Part shown: one piece after another, positions 50,748 to 63,085 of the stretch
How positions within the stretch are numbered: the stretch's first letter is position 1
Layout: each line of letters starts with the position of its first letter
Assembly (NCBI GenBank): GCA_039920745.1
Contig: JBDSDD010000029.1
Span: 62,001 to 126,000, forward strand
Length of the DNA: 64,000 nucleotides
Reading direction: 5' to 3'
Origin: Scleromatobacter sp039920745
Lineage (GTDB): Bacteria; Pseudomonadota; Gammaproteobacteria; Burkholderiales; Burkholderiaceae_C
Notes under the pieces: model-generated
Seen by the model: only the letters and a program-made list of their open reading frames with translations
Told to the model about the DNA's origin: nothing
The model's database searches: none
Program-made: the position numbers and the translations under genes

Positions 50748-51707
50748 ATGACAAGAATCACCAAGACGTCCGCGGCCCTGGTTGCCGTGTTGCCCCTGAT
50801 GCTGTTCGCCGGCACCGTGTCGGCCGCGACGGCGTCGATCGAGAAGTGCGGCCACAAGCTGGGCGTGCTGGCCGTGACCGAACCCAACGGTGGCTGGGGC
50901 TACCTGTCGTCCTACCAGCTCGGCTCGCCGGCGCAGCTGATCCGCATGATGGTGCAGGACTCCGGCTGCTTCGACGTCGTCGAGCGCGGCGTGGCGATGG
51001 CCAACATCCGCGAGGAGCGCTCGCTGGCCGAGTCCGGCGAGATGCGCGGCGAGTCCAACATCGGCAAGGGCCAGATGCAGGCCGCCGACTTCGTCATGAC
51101 GCCCGCGGTGCAGATCGCGGCCAACAACACCGGCGGCGTCGGTGGCGCGCTGATGGGTGGCGCGCTGAGCCACTTCGGCCTGGGCGGCATCACCGGCGGC
51201 CTGAAGTTCAAGGAGGCGTCCACCAGCCTGATCATCGCGGACGTGCGCTCCAGCCTGCAGGTGGCCGCTGCCGAGGGCAAGGCCACCAAGACCGACTTCG
51301 ACATCGGCGGCTGGGGCTGGACCGGGGCCGCGTTCGGCGCGGCCAACGGCTACACCAACACGCCCGAAGGCAAGGTCATCGCCGCCAGCCTGCTGGACAA
51401 CTGGAACAACATCGTCCGCACGATCCGCGACAACCCGTCGCTGATCAAGACGCACAGCGAGTCGGGCGACGTCAACGCCGCCAACTCGACGCGCGCCGGC
51501 GCCCCGCAGAAGGCCGGCGAGGTGTTGATGGCACGCATCAACAACGTGAAGGTGTACGCCGGCCCGTCCAAGGACAGCAAGGTCGTCGCCACGTTGACCC
51601 GGTCCGACGAGCTGATCGCCAGCGGCGACCAGAAGAACGGCTTCGTGCAGGTGGATTCGGCCAACTTCAGCGGCTGGGTGCAGAAGACGCTGGTGGCCGC
51701 GCACTGA
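50748..51707 (+). CDS. CsgG-like secreted protein with C-terminal SH3 domain
   Basis: A 319-residue exported protein. Residues 1-26 form a signal peptide ending FAGTVSAA. The central domain (CGHKLGVLAVTEPNGGWGYL, SPAQLIRMMVQDSGCFDVVERG, EERSLAESGEMRGESNIGKGQ, AADFVMTPAVQIA) follows the CsgG/HfaB pattern of outer-membrane-associated curli-secretion or holdfast-anchor proteins, but it has no lipobox Cys, so a pore role is unsure. The last 60 residues are a bacterial SH3 domain (LMARINNVKVYAGPSKDSKV, ending SGWVQKTLVAAH). GGAGG lies 11 bases upstream of the ATG. The stop overlaps the next start by one base (TGATG). Confidence 0.82.
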   Translation: MTRITKTSAALVAVLPLMLFAGTVSAATASIEKCGHKLGVLAVTEPNGGWGYLSSYQLGSPAQLIRMMVQDSGCFDVVERGVAMANIREERSLAESGEMRGESNIGKGQMQAADFVMTPAVQIAANNTGGVGGALMGGALSHFGLGGITGGLKFKEASTSLIIADVRSSLQVAAAEGKATKTDFDIGGWGWTGAAFGAANGYTNTPEGKVIAASLLDNWNNIVRTIRDNPSLIKTHSESGDVNAANSTRAGAPQKAGEVLMARINNVKVYAGPSKDSKVVATLTRSDELIASGDQKNGFVQVDSANFSGWVQKTLVAAH

Positions 51708-52042
51708 TGAAGGCGCTGCGCCTCGCGGCAGGCTTGTTGCTGGCCGGCGCCGCCTCCGCGCAAGACTCCACCTCGATGTGCCGCAGCTTCTGCGACGTCG
51801 ATGCCAAGGTGTGCCGCGAAGGCGAGCACCCGGTGGCATGGGGGGTCGCCGATGCGCTGCTCCACTTGCACGGGACGCCGTCGGTGTCACCCGACAAGCA
51901 CGATCAGGCCGCCGACGACAACGACAAGGTGCGCCGGTCGCAGGATCGCGGATGCGGCGACGCGCGCCAGGCCTGCCGCCGCGAGTGCGTGGCGCCGGCC
52001 GAGGCGCCCGTGGCGGCTGCCGCGGCGTCGGCGACGCCCTGA
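51707..52042 (+). CDS. Small Cys-rich secreted protein coupled to the CsgG-like gene
   Basis: A 111-residue protein with signal peptide (MKALRLAAGLLLAGAASAQ) and six Cys in the mature part (MCRSFCDVDAKVCREG and GCGDARQACRRECVAP), three likely disulfides. The end is an Ala/Pro/Glu tail. The TGATG overlap with the preceding gene makes it a translational partner, so it probably works with the CsgG-like protein at the envelope. I do not recognise a family. Confidence 0.75.
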   Translation: MKALRLAAGLLLAGAASAQDSTSMCRSFCDVDAKVCREGEHPVAWGVADALLHLHGTPSVSPDKHDQAADDNDKVRRSQDRGCGDARQACRRECVAPAEAPVAAAAASATP

Positions 52043-52133
52043 AGGCGCATTCCCGCACGGGCGCGGCGCGCCCGCGCGTGACGCGCAACCGAGGATGACG
52101 GAAAATCGCGGATTCCGCCGCCTTCCATTCGCC

Positions 52134-53207
52134 ATGCGCATCCTCGACCTTCGCCTACGCCTGCGCGCCCTCGGCGCCTCGCCCGACCACGAGGCGCGCG
52201 TGCTGCGCCAATGGGTCACCGCGCAGCCGCAGGATGCCGGCAAGCGGCGCATCGAGGACTTCCTCCCGCTGGCGCTGCGCAATGAATTGCCCGCGATCAC
52301 CGCTGACCTGGCCGGGCTCGCGACGCTCCAGTCGGAGCATCCCGGCGAGGACGGCTCCGCCCGCCTGCTGGTCGGTCTCAACGACGGCCAGACGGTCGAG
52401 AGCGTGCTGCTGCCGCGCGACGGGCTGTGCGTGTCGACGCAGGTCGGCTGCGCCGTGGGCTGCCTGTTCTGCATGACCGGCCGCGACGGCCTGCTGCGCC
52501 AGGTCGGCAGCGCCGAGATCGTTGCCCAGGTGGCGCTGGCGCGAACCAAGCGCTTCGTCAAGAAGGTCGTCTTCATGGGCATGGGCGAGCCTGCGCACAA
52601 CCTCGACAACGTGATGGAGGCCATCGACCTGCTGGGCACCGCCGGCGGCATCGGCCACAAGAACCTCGTGTTCTCCACCGTCGGCGACCCGCGCGTGTTC
52701 GAGCGTCTGCCGCAAGGGCCGGTCAAGCCCGCGCTGGCGTTGTCGCTGCACACCACCAAGGACGCGCTGCGCCGCGAACTGCTGCCCCGCGCGCCGCGCA
52801 TCACGCCCGACGAACTGGTCGATCTCGGCGAACGCTACGCGCGCGCCACCGGATACCCGATCCAGTACCAGTGGACGCTGCTGGACGGCATCAACGACGG
52901 CGACGACGAGATCGACGGCATCGTGCGCCTGCTCAAGGGCAAGTACGCGCTGATGAACATGATCCCGTACAACACCAACGAGGGCCTGGGCTTCACGCGG
53001 CCCTCGGTCGAGAAGGCAGCGGCGATCGCCAAGGCGCTGCAGTCGCGTGGCGTGCTGACCAAGCTGCGGCAGTCGGCGGGGCAGGATGTCGAGGGGGGCT
53101 GCGGGCAGTTGCGCGCGCGTGCCGCGGACGGCGGGGCGCTGGTGCGCATGCCCAGGCGCGGGGAGCGCGCGGGCGCGCGGCCCATCGGGTGGGAGGTCAT
53201 TCGCTGA
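52134..53207 (+). CDS. RlmN-like radical SAM RNA methyltransferase
   Basis: A 357-residue radical-SAM protein of the RlmN/Cfr superfamily, which methylates C2 (or C8) of adenosine in 23S rRNA and tRNA. The [4Fe-4S] motif CxxxCxxC is CAVGCLFC (Cys106, 110, 113), with the first catalytic Cys at 99 (GLCVSTQVGC) and the second in the conserved DVEGGCGQLRA at the end. Other family marks: VVFMGMGEPAHNLDNVM, LVFSTVGDPR, LALSLHTTKD and PIQYQWTLLDGIND. It lacks the long N-terminus of housekeeping RlmN, so it may be a second, shorter paralogue. ATG 52134 is preferred to one 39 bases upstream because homologues begin there. It overlaps convergent arfB by 11 bases. Confidence 0.88.
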   Translation: MRILDLRLRLRALGASPDHEARVLRQWVTAQPQDAGKRRIEDFLPLALRNELPAITADLAGLATLQSEHPGEDGSARLLVGLNDGQTVESVLLPRDGLCVSTQVGCAVGCLFCMTGRDGLLRQVGSAEIVAQVALARTKRFVKKVVFMGMGEPAHNLDNVMEAIDLLGTAGGIGHKNLVFSTVGDPRVFERLPQGPVKPALALSLHTTKDALRRELLPRAPRITPDELVDLGERYARATGYPIQYQWTLLDGINDGDDEIDGIVRLLKGKYALMNMIPYNTNEGLGFTRPSVEKAAAIAKALQSRGVLTKLRQSAGQDVEGGCGQLRARAADGGALVRMPRRGERAGARPIGWEVIR

Positions 53208-53595
53208 CCTTGCCCCGCCCCGCCTTGATCGCCGAGCGCACGCTCTTGCCCTCCAGTCGCCGCTGCTTGGAGCCGTAGGTCGGCTTGGTCGCGCGGCGCA
53301 CGCGCGGGGGCTTTTCCACCGAATCGACCAGCTCCTGCAATCGCAGCCAAGCGTCGCCGCGGTTCTGGTCCTGGCTGCGGTATTGCTGCGCCTTGATGAT
53401 GAGCACGCCTTCGTCGGTGATGCGGCTGTCGCGCAGGCACAGCAGCCGCTCCTTGACCGCCTCGGGCAGTGACGAGGCGCGCACGTCGAAGCGCAGGTGC
53501 ACCGCGCTGGACACCTTGTTCACGTTCTGGCCGCCGGCGCCCTGGGCGCGGATGGCGGTGATCTCGACCTCGTCGGGCGGGATCGTCAGCGGCAT
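53197..53595 (-). CDS. arfB: Alternative ribosome-rescue factor ArfB (peptidyl-tRNA hydrolase)
   Basis: Frees stalled ribosomes by hydrolysing peptidyl-tRNA. It has 132 residues; the catalytic GGQ lies in RAQGAGGQNVNKVSSAVHLRF (Gly21-Gln23), and the C-terminal basic tail (RVRRATKPTYGSKQRRLEGK, RSAIKAGRGK) that threads the empty mRNA channel is intact. ATG 53595 starts the domain (MPLTIPPDEVEITAIRAQ); the upstream open frame is not coding. Confidence 0.93.
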   Translation of the reverse strand: MPLTIPPDEVEITAIRAQGAGGQNVNKVSSAVHLRFDVRASSLPEAVKERLLCLRDSRITDEGVLIIKAQQYRSQDQNRGDAWLRLQELVDSVEKPPRVRRATKPTYGSKQRRLEGKSVRSAIKAGRGKVSE

Positions 53596-53776
53596 GGGAG
53601 GGCTCGGGGGTTCACGGGCGTATTGGACCCTGTTTTTCGAGGCGACCGACGGGCCACTGTTCAGCAATTGGCGAACCCGAGTAAAAACGACTGACACTGG
53701 CGCGGGGTCATGAAGCAAAGCCGGTGGATGAGGCAACATGACCGGTCATGCGGTGGCGTCACCGCGAGGAGAAGAC

Positions 53777-56542
<2,766 letters not shown>

Positions 56543-56558
56543 GCGTCCTGCGGATGAG

Positions 56559-56588
56559 AAGGGCCGCCACGGGGCGGCCCTTTCATTG
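56559..56588 (+). terminator. Rho-independent terminator of acnA
   Basis: AAGGGCCGCC, ACGG loop, GGCGGCCCTT then TCATTG: a perfect 10-bp stem 16 bases after the stop, between convergent acnA and SDR genes. Confidence 0.82.
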
Positions 56589-56613
56589 ACGCGGCAAGGC
56601 CAGACCCCCCGGT

Positions 56614-57456
56614 TTACCGGCCTTCTGCGAAGTCGGTTGCCAGTCCCAGCGCACGCCACGCGTCGAGTTCGGCCTTCATCGCCGCGAGCTTGGCGTCGAG
56701 GCCGTTGACGGCCATCGCGCCGGCGGTGAAGCGCAGCGGCGGATTCGCCGCGCTGGCCAACGTCACCATCGCCTGGGCGAGCAGAATCGGGTCTCCGGGC
56801 TGCCTGCCGTTGCGTTGCTCGAAACTCGCACGCATGGCGTCACGGCGCTCTGCGTAGTCGGGCACTTCGTGGGCCACGAATTGCAGCGATTGCGGCGTGA
56901 GGAAGTCGGTGCGGAACGGGCCCGGCTCGATGATGGTCACATGGATCCCGAACGGCGCGAGCTCGCCCCGCAGCGACTCCGAGAAGCCTTCGACGGCGAA
57001 CTTGCTGGAGCAGTACAGCGAGCCCGTCTCGATGCCGCGAAACCCCGCGGTGGACGACAGGTTGAAGATGTGGCCCTGGCGCGCGGCGCGCATCGCGGGC
57101 AGGGCCGCGCGCGTGACGTTGAACAGGCCGAACACGTTGGTGGCGTACTGTGCTTCGATGTCCGCGGCGGTGGTTTCCTCGAAATAGCCGAGGTGGCCGT
57201 AGCCTGCGTTGTTGACCAGCACGTCGATCGCGCCGAAGCGCGAGAGCGCCGCGGCGACGGCCGCGCGGGCCTGCGCCACGTCGCTGACGTCCAGGTCCAG
57301 CGACAGCAGCCGGTCGCTGTCCGGGCCCAGCTTGTCGCTGACGGCGGCGCGTTGGCGGCCGGTGGCGACGACACGGTCGCCCGCCTTCAGCGCGGTGGTG
57401 GCGATGTCGGCACCGAGCCCACGGCTGGCACCGGTGATGAACCAGGTCTTGCTCAT
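56614..57456 (-). CDS. SDR family NAD(P)-dependent oxidoreductase
   Basis: Classical short-chain dehydrogenase, 280 residues. The cofactor loop is TGASRGLG (residues 8-15), followed by NNAGYG, the catalytic Ser in NLSSTAGFRG and YCSSK (Tyr/Lys). A basic residue pair after strand 2 (TGRQR) suggests NADP preference. The C-terminal part resembles the oxidoreductases often found beside AraC regulators with the AraC_N domain, as here, where the regulator is divergent. Substrate unknown. AAAGGA eight bases upstream marks the ATG. Confidence 0.92.
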   Translation of the reverse strand: MSKTWFITGASRGLGADIATTALKAGDRVVATGRQRAAVSDKLGPDSDRLLSLDLDVSDVAQARAAVAAALSRFGAIDVLVNNAGYGHLGYFEETTAADIEAQYATNVFGLFNVTRAALPAMRAARQGHIFNLSSTAGFRGIETGSLYCSSKFAVEGFSESLRGELAPFGIHVTIIEPGPFRTDFLTPQSLQFVAHEVPDYAERRDAMRASFEQRNGRQPGDPILLAQAMVTLASAANPPLRFTAGAMAVNGLDAKLAAMKAELDAWRALGLATDFAEGR

Positions 57457-57609
57457 GATGGATCCTTTCGTCGAAGGCCTCCATCGTGCGCCGATGGAGC
57501 GGAAGATGCATAACATCATGCTGTCGATTGAATGCACGATCCTGTCAATCTTGCGCGTTCCGTGCAGCGGGCGCTTGCGTGCGCCCCCGGCTTGGTCTTC
57601 AATGGGGAC

Positions 57610-58512
57610 ATGACCTCTTCCCTGTGCGAACTGCAGTCGCTGATCGCGCGTCACGCGCGCCCGGGCGCGCCCGAGACGCCGCTGCCCGGCATTCGCGTCA
57701 TGGTCTCGACGATGCCCACGAAGACGACCCATGGCGTCAGCGAGCCCGGGCTGGGCATCGTCGTCCAGGGCGCCAAGCAGACGATGGTGGGCGACCGCAC
57801 GTTCGGGTACGGCGAGGGCGACTTCGTCGTCACGTCCGTCGACCTGCCCATCGCCAGCCACATCACGCGGGCGAGCGCCGGGCGGCCCTACCTGGCCTGT
57901 CGCATGGCGCTGAATCCAGCGGCGATCGCGTCGCTGTTGCTGGAGGCGCCGGGCGCCGACGAGATCGTGAGCGCGCCGTGCGGCATGGGCGTGCACAAGG
58001 CACCGCCCGACCTGCTGGAGGCGGCTGTGCGGCTGCTGCGCCTGCTCGACACCCCGCGCGACGCGCCGGTGCTGCGCCCACTGATCGAGCGCGAGATCCT
58101 GTGGCGCCTGCTGTGCGGCGAGCAGGGCGGACGCGTGCGCCAGATCGGCCTGGCCGACAGCCGGCTGGCCCAGGTGAGCCACGCGATCCGCCACATCCGC
58201 CAGCACTACGCGAAGGCGGTCAGCGTCGACCAGCTGGCCGGGCTTGCAACGATGAGCGTGTCGTCGTTCCACCGTCATTTCCGCGCCGTGACGGCGATGA
58301 CGCCGATCCAGTTCCAGAAGCAGATCCGGCTGCAGGAGGCGCGCACGCGGCTGCTGGCCGACGCCGACGACGTCGCCGCGGTCGGCTTCGCCGTGGGCTA
58401 CGACAGCGCGTCGCAGTTCAGCCGTGAATACCGCCGGATGTTCGGTGCACCGCCGGGGCGCGACGTTGCGCGGCTGCGGCTGGTGGCGCCGCTGGAGCGA
58501 ACGGCGGCTTAG
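57610..58512 (+). CDS. AraC family transcriptional regulator (AraC_N type)
   Basis: A 300-residue regulator. The N-terminal half is the AraC_N sensor (GIRVMVSTMPTKTTHGVSEPG, LGIVVQGAKQTMVGDRTFGYG, DFVVTSVDLPIASHI). The C-terminal 100 residues carry the two helix-turn-helix units (VDQLAGLATMSVSSFHRHFRA and VAAVGFAVGYDSASQFSREYRR). ATG 57610 begins the domain; an in-frame ATG 78 bases upstream is possible. It is divergent from the SDR gene, which it most likely controls. Its TAG stop overlaps the TAA of the convergent PLP-enzyme gene. Confidence 0.92.
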   Translation: MTSSLCELQSLIARHARPGAPETPLPGIRVMVSTMPTKTTHGVSEPGLGIVVQGAKQTMVGDRTFGYGEGDFVVTSVDLPIASHITRASAGRPYLACRMALNPAAIASLLLEAPGADEIVSAPCGMGVHKAPPDLLEAAVRLLRLLDTPRDAPVLRPLIEREILWRLLCGEQGGRVRQIGLADSRLAQVSHAIRHIRQHYAKAVSVDQLAGLATMSVSSFHRHFRAVTAMTPIQFQKQIRLQEARTRLLADADDVAAVGFAVGYDSASQFSREYRRMFGAPPGRDVARLRLVAPLERTAA

Positions 58513-59768
58513 CGCGTCACCGCTTGCAGCGCGCGCGAGAAGTCGTCGATCAGGTCGGCGATGTCCTCGATGCCCACCGACAGCCGGATCAGGCCATCGG
58601 CGATGCCCATCTCGGCGCGGCGTTCGGGGCCCATCTCGTGGAAGATCGTGTGGGCCACGGGAATGGCCAGCGTGCGGTTGTCGGCCAGGTGGCTGGAGAC
58701 GATCACCAGTTGCAGCGCGTCGAGGAAGGCGAAGCAGTCGATGCCCTCGCGCAGCTCGAAACTCAGCAGCGGGCCGTAGTGACCGTTGAACAGTCGCGTG
58801 GCGCGTTCGTTTTGCGGATGGCTGGGCAGGCCCGGGTAGTAGACGTTGGTGATCGCCGGCTGGGCTTCCAGCCACTGGGCCATCGACAACGCGTTGTCAC
58901 AGGCGCGCGGGATGCGCAGGGACATCGTCTCGGCGCCCGTCGCGAGGCGGTGGGCGTCCTCGGCGCGCAGCGTGGCGCCCAGGTCGCGCAGGCCCTTCTT
59001 GCGGATCTGCAGCAGGCCCCAGCTCGCGGCCGGGCCCTTCTTGTACGAGGGCAGGATGTTGTCGAACGAGGCCCAGTCGAACAGGCCGGTGTCGACCACC
59101 GCGCCGCCCATCGCGTTGCCGTGGCCGCCGATGCCCTTGGTCAGCGCGTGCACCACCAGCCCGGCGTCGACGTCGCGGCCCTGGAGCAGCAGCGGGGTCG
59201 TCAGCGTGCTGTCGACGACGAACAGCAGGCCCTTGGCGCGGCACAGGCGGCCGATGCCTTCGAGGTCGGCCACCTGGGTGACCGGGTTGGCGATGGTCTC
59301 GACGAACACGATGCGCGTGGACGGCGTGACGGCGGCCTGCACCGCGGCGGCGTCGGTGGCGTCGACGAACGAGACCGTGATGCCCAGCCCCAGCAGCGTC
59401 TGCATCAGGCTGTTGGTGTTGCCGAACAGGAAACGGCTGCAGACGACGTCGTCGCCGCTGCGCAGCAAGGACAGGAACACGGCCGAGATCGCCGCCATGC
59501 CCGTGGAGAAGACGGCGCTGCCGCGCGCGTCTTCGAGCAGCGTCACCTTGGCTTCGAGCGCGGCGCCGGTCGGGTTGCCCTGGCGGGCGTAGACGGGGCC
59601 GGACTGGATGCCCTGGAACACCTCGGCGAGGTCGCGGGCAGTCGGATAGCTGAAGGCCGCGCTCAAGTGCAGCGGCTTGTGCGACCCGCCGGCCTCCACC
59701 CCGCCCAGGCGGTCGGAGTGCAGCAGGCGGGTGGTGGCGCCGTAAGCGCGTTGGGTGGGGGCGGTCAT
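58509..59768 (-). CDS. Cys/Met metabolism PLP-dependent enzyme (cystathionine gamma-synthase family)
   Basis: Fold-type I PLP enzyme of the trans-sulfuration family, 419 residues. Motifs: YARQGNPTGAALEAKVTLLE, FSTGMAAISAVF (phosphate loop), VFVETIANPVTQVADL, the PLP Asp in VVDSTLTTPLLL and the PLP Lys in VVHALTKGIGGHGNAMGG. Residues after the Lys are GIGGHGNA rather than the YIGGHSD of canonical cystathionine synthases/lyases, as in a betaproteobacterial side group. The reaction (homocysteine, cystathionine or methionine lyase/synthase) cannot be fixed from sequence. Confidence 0.9.
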   Translation of the reverse strand: MTAPTQRAYGATTRLLHSDRLGGVEAGGSHKPLHLSAAFSYPTARDLAEVFQGIQSGPVYARQGNPTGAALEAKVTLLEDARGSAVFSTGMAAISAVFLSLLRSGDDVVCSRFLFGNTNSLMQTLLGLGITVSFVDATDAAAVQAAVTPSTRIVFVETIANPVTQVADLEGIGRLCRAKGLLFVVDSTLTTPLLLQGRDVDAGLVVHALTKGIGGHGNAMGGAVVDTGLFDWASFDNILPSYKKGPAASWGLLQIRKKGLRDLGATLRAEDAHRLATGAETMSLRIPRACDNALSMAQWLEAQPAITNVYYPGLPSHPQNERATRLFNGHYGPLLSFELREGIDCFAFLDALQLVIVSSHLADNRTLAIPVAHTIFHEMGPERRAEMGIADGLIRLSVGIEDIADLIDDFSRALQAVTR

Positions 59769-59834
59769 GCGGGGAGCTCGTGAGGTTCGAGCGCCATTCT
59801 CATGCAGACGGGGCCGCCCCGTCTTCTCAATCCC

Positions 59835-60557
<723 letters not shown>

Positions 60558-60680
60558 GAATTTCTCCTGTCGTTGTGTCAGCGATGCCGCTGATGGCGTG
60601 AGAAGAAGTGTCTGCCCGCCAGGCGGCTCGATGATCCAAAGGATTCGAATGCAGCTTTCAGCAACGCAGGCTTGACGCCT

Positions 60681-61577
60681 TCAGCGCCAGTGGCGCGGAT
60701 CGACCGCGTAGTAGTCCCGCAGCAGCGCGAACAACGCGGGGTGGCGCAGCGCCAACGCATCGGCCTGCTCGAAGTAGACCTCTGTGACGACGGCGAAGAA
60801 CTCGGCCTCGTTGGTGGCGCCGTAGTCGCTGATCAGGTCGGCGGGCTCCGCCGTCGACAGCCCATCGGCCGACGCCTCGAACCACGACCACCCGGCCTGG
60901 GCGCGCGCCTGCGCCGCCTCACGCGCGCGGATGCGCGCCTGCAGGGCCGCGAACTCGGCGCCCATCACCTGCGCCCAGCGCGCATGCGCGGCGCGCGAGC
61001 CCAGGCGCGGGGCGCCGTTGGCGTTGCCGGTTTCCTGGTCGAGCTGGTGGGCGAACTCGTGCAGCACGACGTTGTGGCCGTCATCGACCACGCGGGCGCC
61101 GTCCAGCACGTCCTGCCACGACAGGATCACCTGGCCTTGCGACCACGATTCGCCGGCCAGGGCACGCCGCTGCTCGCGCAGCACGCCGCCCGGGGCGGCA
61201 TGGACGCGGTCGACCAGGAACGCGCCGGGGTAGACCAGGATCTGCTTGAGTTCGGCAAACATCGCGTCGCCGCGGTTCAAGCGCAGCAGGCAGGCCTGGG
61301 CGGCGATCGTCACGCGCATCTCGTCGGTGATCTCCAGCCCGGCGCAGCCCAGGAACGGCTTCTCGGCCAGGAACACGAGGATGCGCTGGCGCAACTGCTG
61401 CTGCAGATCGGCCGGCAACTGCCGATACAGGGGAACGCGACGCCGGAGAATGGTTCGCCAGGCCTGCGGGAACGGCCTGCTGGCCCACGCTTGGCGGCGC
61501 CATGTGCGCCAACGCGGCGCGCCCGCGATGGCGGCGACGAGCAGCAGGGCGGCGAGCAGGACGATGGCGACAGACAT
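60681..61577 (-). CDS. mtfA: MtfA-like zinc-dependent peptidase
   Basis: A 298-residue protein with the zincin motif HEFAHQLD (residues 173-180) and a downstream Glu in the NEAEFFAVVTEVYFEQ helix that completes the site. E. coli MtfA binds the glucose-uptake repressor Mlc and has aminopeptidase activity. Here an N-terminal hydrophobic helix (MSVAIVLLAALLLVAAIAGA) suggests membrane attachment. ATG 61577 is chosen because it starts this helix; an ATG 39 bases upstream is possible. It is divergent from the GGDEF gene. Confidence 0.88.
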   Translation of the reverse strand: MSVAIVLLAALLLVAAIAGAPRWRTWRRQAWASRPFPQAWRTILRRRVPLYRQLPADLQQQLRQRILVFLAEKPFLGCAGLEITDEMRVTIAAQACLLRLNRGDAMFAELKQILVYPGAFLVDRVHAAPGGVLREQRRALAGESWSQGQVILSWQDVLDGARVVDDGHNVVLHEFAHQLDQETGNANGAPRLGSRAAHARWAQVMGAEFAALQARIRAREAAQARAQAGWSWFEASADGLSTAEPADLISDYGATNEAEFFAVVTEVYFEQADALALRHPALFALLRDYYAVDPRHWR

Positions 61578-61682
61578 GGCGTTGCGAGGTGGACGCCACG
61601 GGGCGATCCATGCCATATGGTCGCCAGTCCGCGGGATTCAAGCCGCCGGCCGTACGATGGCACTGAAAGCGAGAAGGACATC

Positions 61683-62426
61683 TTGGGATCTGTTGCGCCA
61701 CATTCGCCCGACGACACGCCGGCCCCGCCGCGGGCGGCGGAGCGGCGCGCGGCGGGCAGCCCCCTGGAAGATGCGCTCTCGGCCTGCGCCGCGCTGGCGC
61801 TGCGCCTGGCCGCGCTGCCGGGGCTCGCCGACCGCGCCGCGCAACGCCAGGCGCTGCTGCAGTTGCCGGCCGCGCTGCAGGCCGCCGGCCTCGCGCTGAC
61901 GCGCCTGGAGGCCGCCGGCGACGACGCCGCGCGCTCCGCGGGCGGCGCCGACGCGCTGACCGGCCTGGCCGACCGCGCCGAGCTGGCCGCGGCCAGCGCC
62001 GCGCTGGCGCTGCAATACCCGGACACCCCGCAGATGCTGCTGGCCGCCGACGTCGACCACCTGCGCCACGTCAACGACACCTGGTCCCACGCCACGGGTG
62101 ACACGGTGCTGCAGGCGGTCGCGGGCGTGCTGCGCGCGCAGTCGCGCCCGCAGGACGTGCTCGCGCGGGCGGACGGCAACCTGTTCGTCGTCGCGCTCGG
62201 CGGCCCCGTCTCCACGACCCGCGCGCTGCTGGTGGCCGAGCGGCTGCGCGCCGCCATCGAGGGCCACGCCTGGATGGCGGTCGGCTCGGGGCTGCGCGTC
62301 ACCGCCAGCATTGGCGTGGCCGCGCGGGCGCCAGGCGAGTCGCTGGACGACGTTCTGGAGCGCGCCGGCGCCGCGCTCCAGGAGTGCAAGCGCAGCGGCC
62401 GCAACCAGGTGCGCTCGCGGGCCTGA
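61683..62426 (+). CDS. Degenerate GGDEF-domain protein
   Basis: A 247-residue cytoplasmic protein. Residues 28-80 are an Ala/Leu-rich helical region; residues 90-240 form a GGDEF fold (LTGLADRAELAAASAALAL, ADVDHLRHVNDTWSHATGD, GLRVTASIGVAARAPGE, RAGAALQECKRSGRNQV). The active-site loop reads DGNLF (164-168) in place of GGDEF, so diguanylate cyclase activity is unlikely; a GTP or c-di-GMP binding or scaffolding role is possible. The start is TTG 61683, with GAGAAGG five bases before it; no ATG or GTG in this frame is as well placed. It sits where tgt often precedes yajC. Confidence 0.78.
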   Translation: MGSVAPHSPDDTPAPPRAAERRAAGSPLEDALSACAALALRLAALPGLADRAAQRQALLQLPAALQAAGLALTRLEAAGDDAARSAGGADALTGLADRAELAAASAALALQYPDTPQMLLAADVDHLRHVNDTWSHATGDTVLQAVAGVLRAQSRPQDVLARADGNLFVVALGGPVSTTRALLVAERLRAAIEGHAWMAVGSGLRVTASIGVAARAPGESLDDVLERAGAALQECKRSGRNQVRSRA

Positions 62427-62652
62427 CGAGGCGTCGCCGTGCGGTGCTGCGGGGTGCGGCGGGGGGTGCGGGTTAGTCTGCGCCTGCCTGTGTAACGCCG
62501 GCGTCCCCGGCGCCCGCTAAAATGATGGGTTGGTCGAACTGCGCCGGGCTTGAATCGCCCGACAGTGGCTCCACCTCGACCGCACGTTTTCACAGCGGCG
62601 CGACGCCTTGAATGGCCGCCCGCCCCCACGTTTTCCCTGAGGATCTTCCGCC

Positions 62653-62976
62653 GTGTTCCTGATCTCCACCGCCTACGCCCAGACCGCGGCGCCTGCTGCC
62701 TCCTCTGGCGACAACAGCTTCCTGTTCATCATGATCCCGATGTTCGTGATCATGTACTTCGTGATGATCCGGCCGCAGATGAAGCGCGCCAAGGAGCAGA
62801 AGGCGCTGATCTCCGGGGTTGCCAAGGGTGACGAGATCGTGACCGTGGGTGGCATCATCGGCCGCATCTCCAAGCTGGGCGAGTCGTACGTGCACATCGA
62901 GACCGGCGGCAACGTCGAGCTGCAGATCCAGCGCAGCGCGATCGTCCAGATCCTGCCCAAGGGCACGCTGAAGTAA
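62653..62976 (+). CDS. yajC: Preprotein translocase subunit YajC
   Basis: Small inner-membrane partner of SecDF, 107 residues. One membrane helix (FIMIPMFVIMYFVMIRPQMKR) is followed by the cytoplasmic domain KGDEIVTVGGIIGRI and VELQIQRSAIVQILPKG. The start is GTG 62653 (MFLISTAYAQ is the usual leader), with GAGGA about ten bases upstream. It lies 109 bases before secD, the normal order. TAAAAT at 62518-62523 may be a -10 box but lacks a clear -35. Confidence 0.95.
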   Translation: MFLISTAYAQTAAPAASSGDNSFLFIMIPMFVIMYFVMIRPQMKRAKEQKALISGVAKGDEIVTVGGIIGRISKLGESYVHIETGGNVELQIQRSAIVQILPKGTLK

Positions 62977-63085
62977 GAAGACCCCCGTCAGCACGCTGCG
63001 CCACCGGCGCGCTGTGTCTGACGCCGTCGCCCCGCGAGCCTGCCAAGGCGCCGCGACGGCCCGCGACGCCTTCGAGGAAACACGC

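Noticed and set aside
48933..51707. 924-residue plus-strand frame opposite the histidine kinase
   Set aside because: Only its end (50748-51707) is a real gene; the rest mirrors the kinase.
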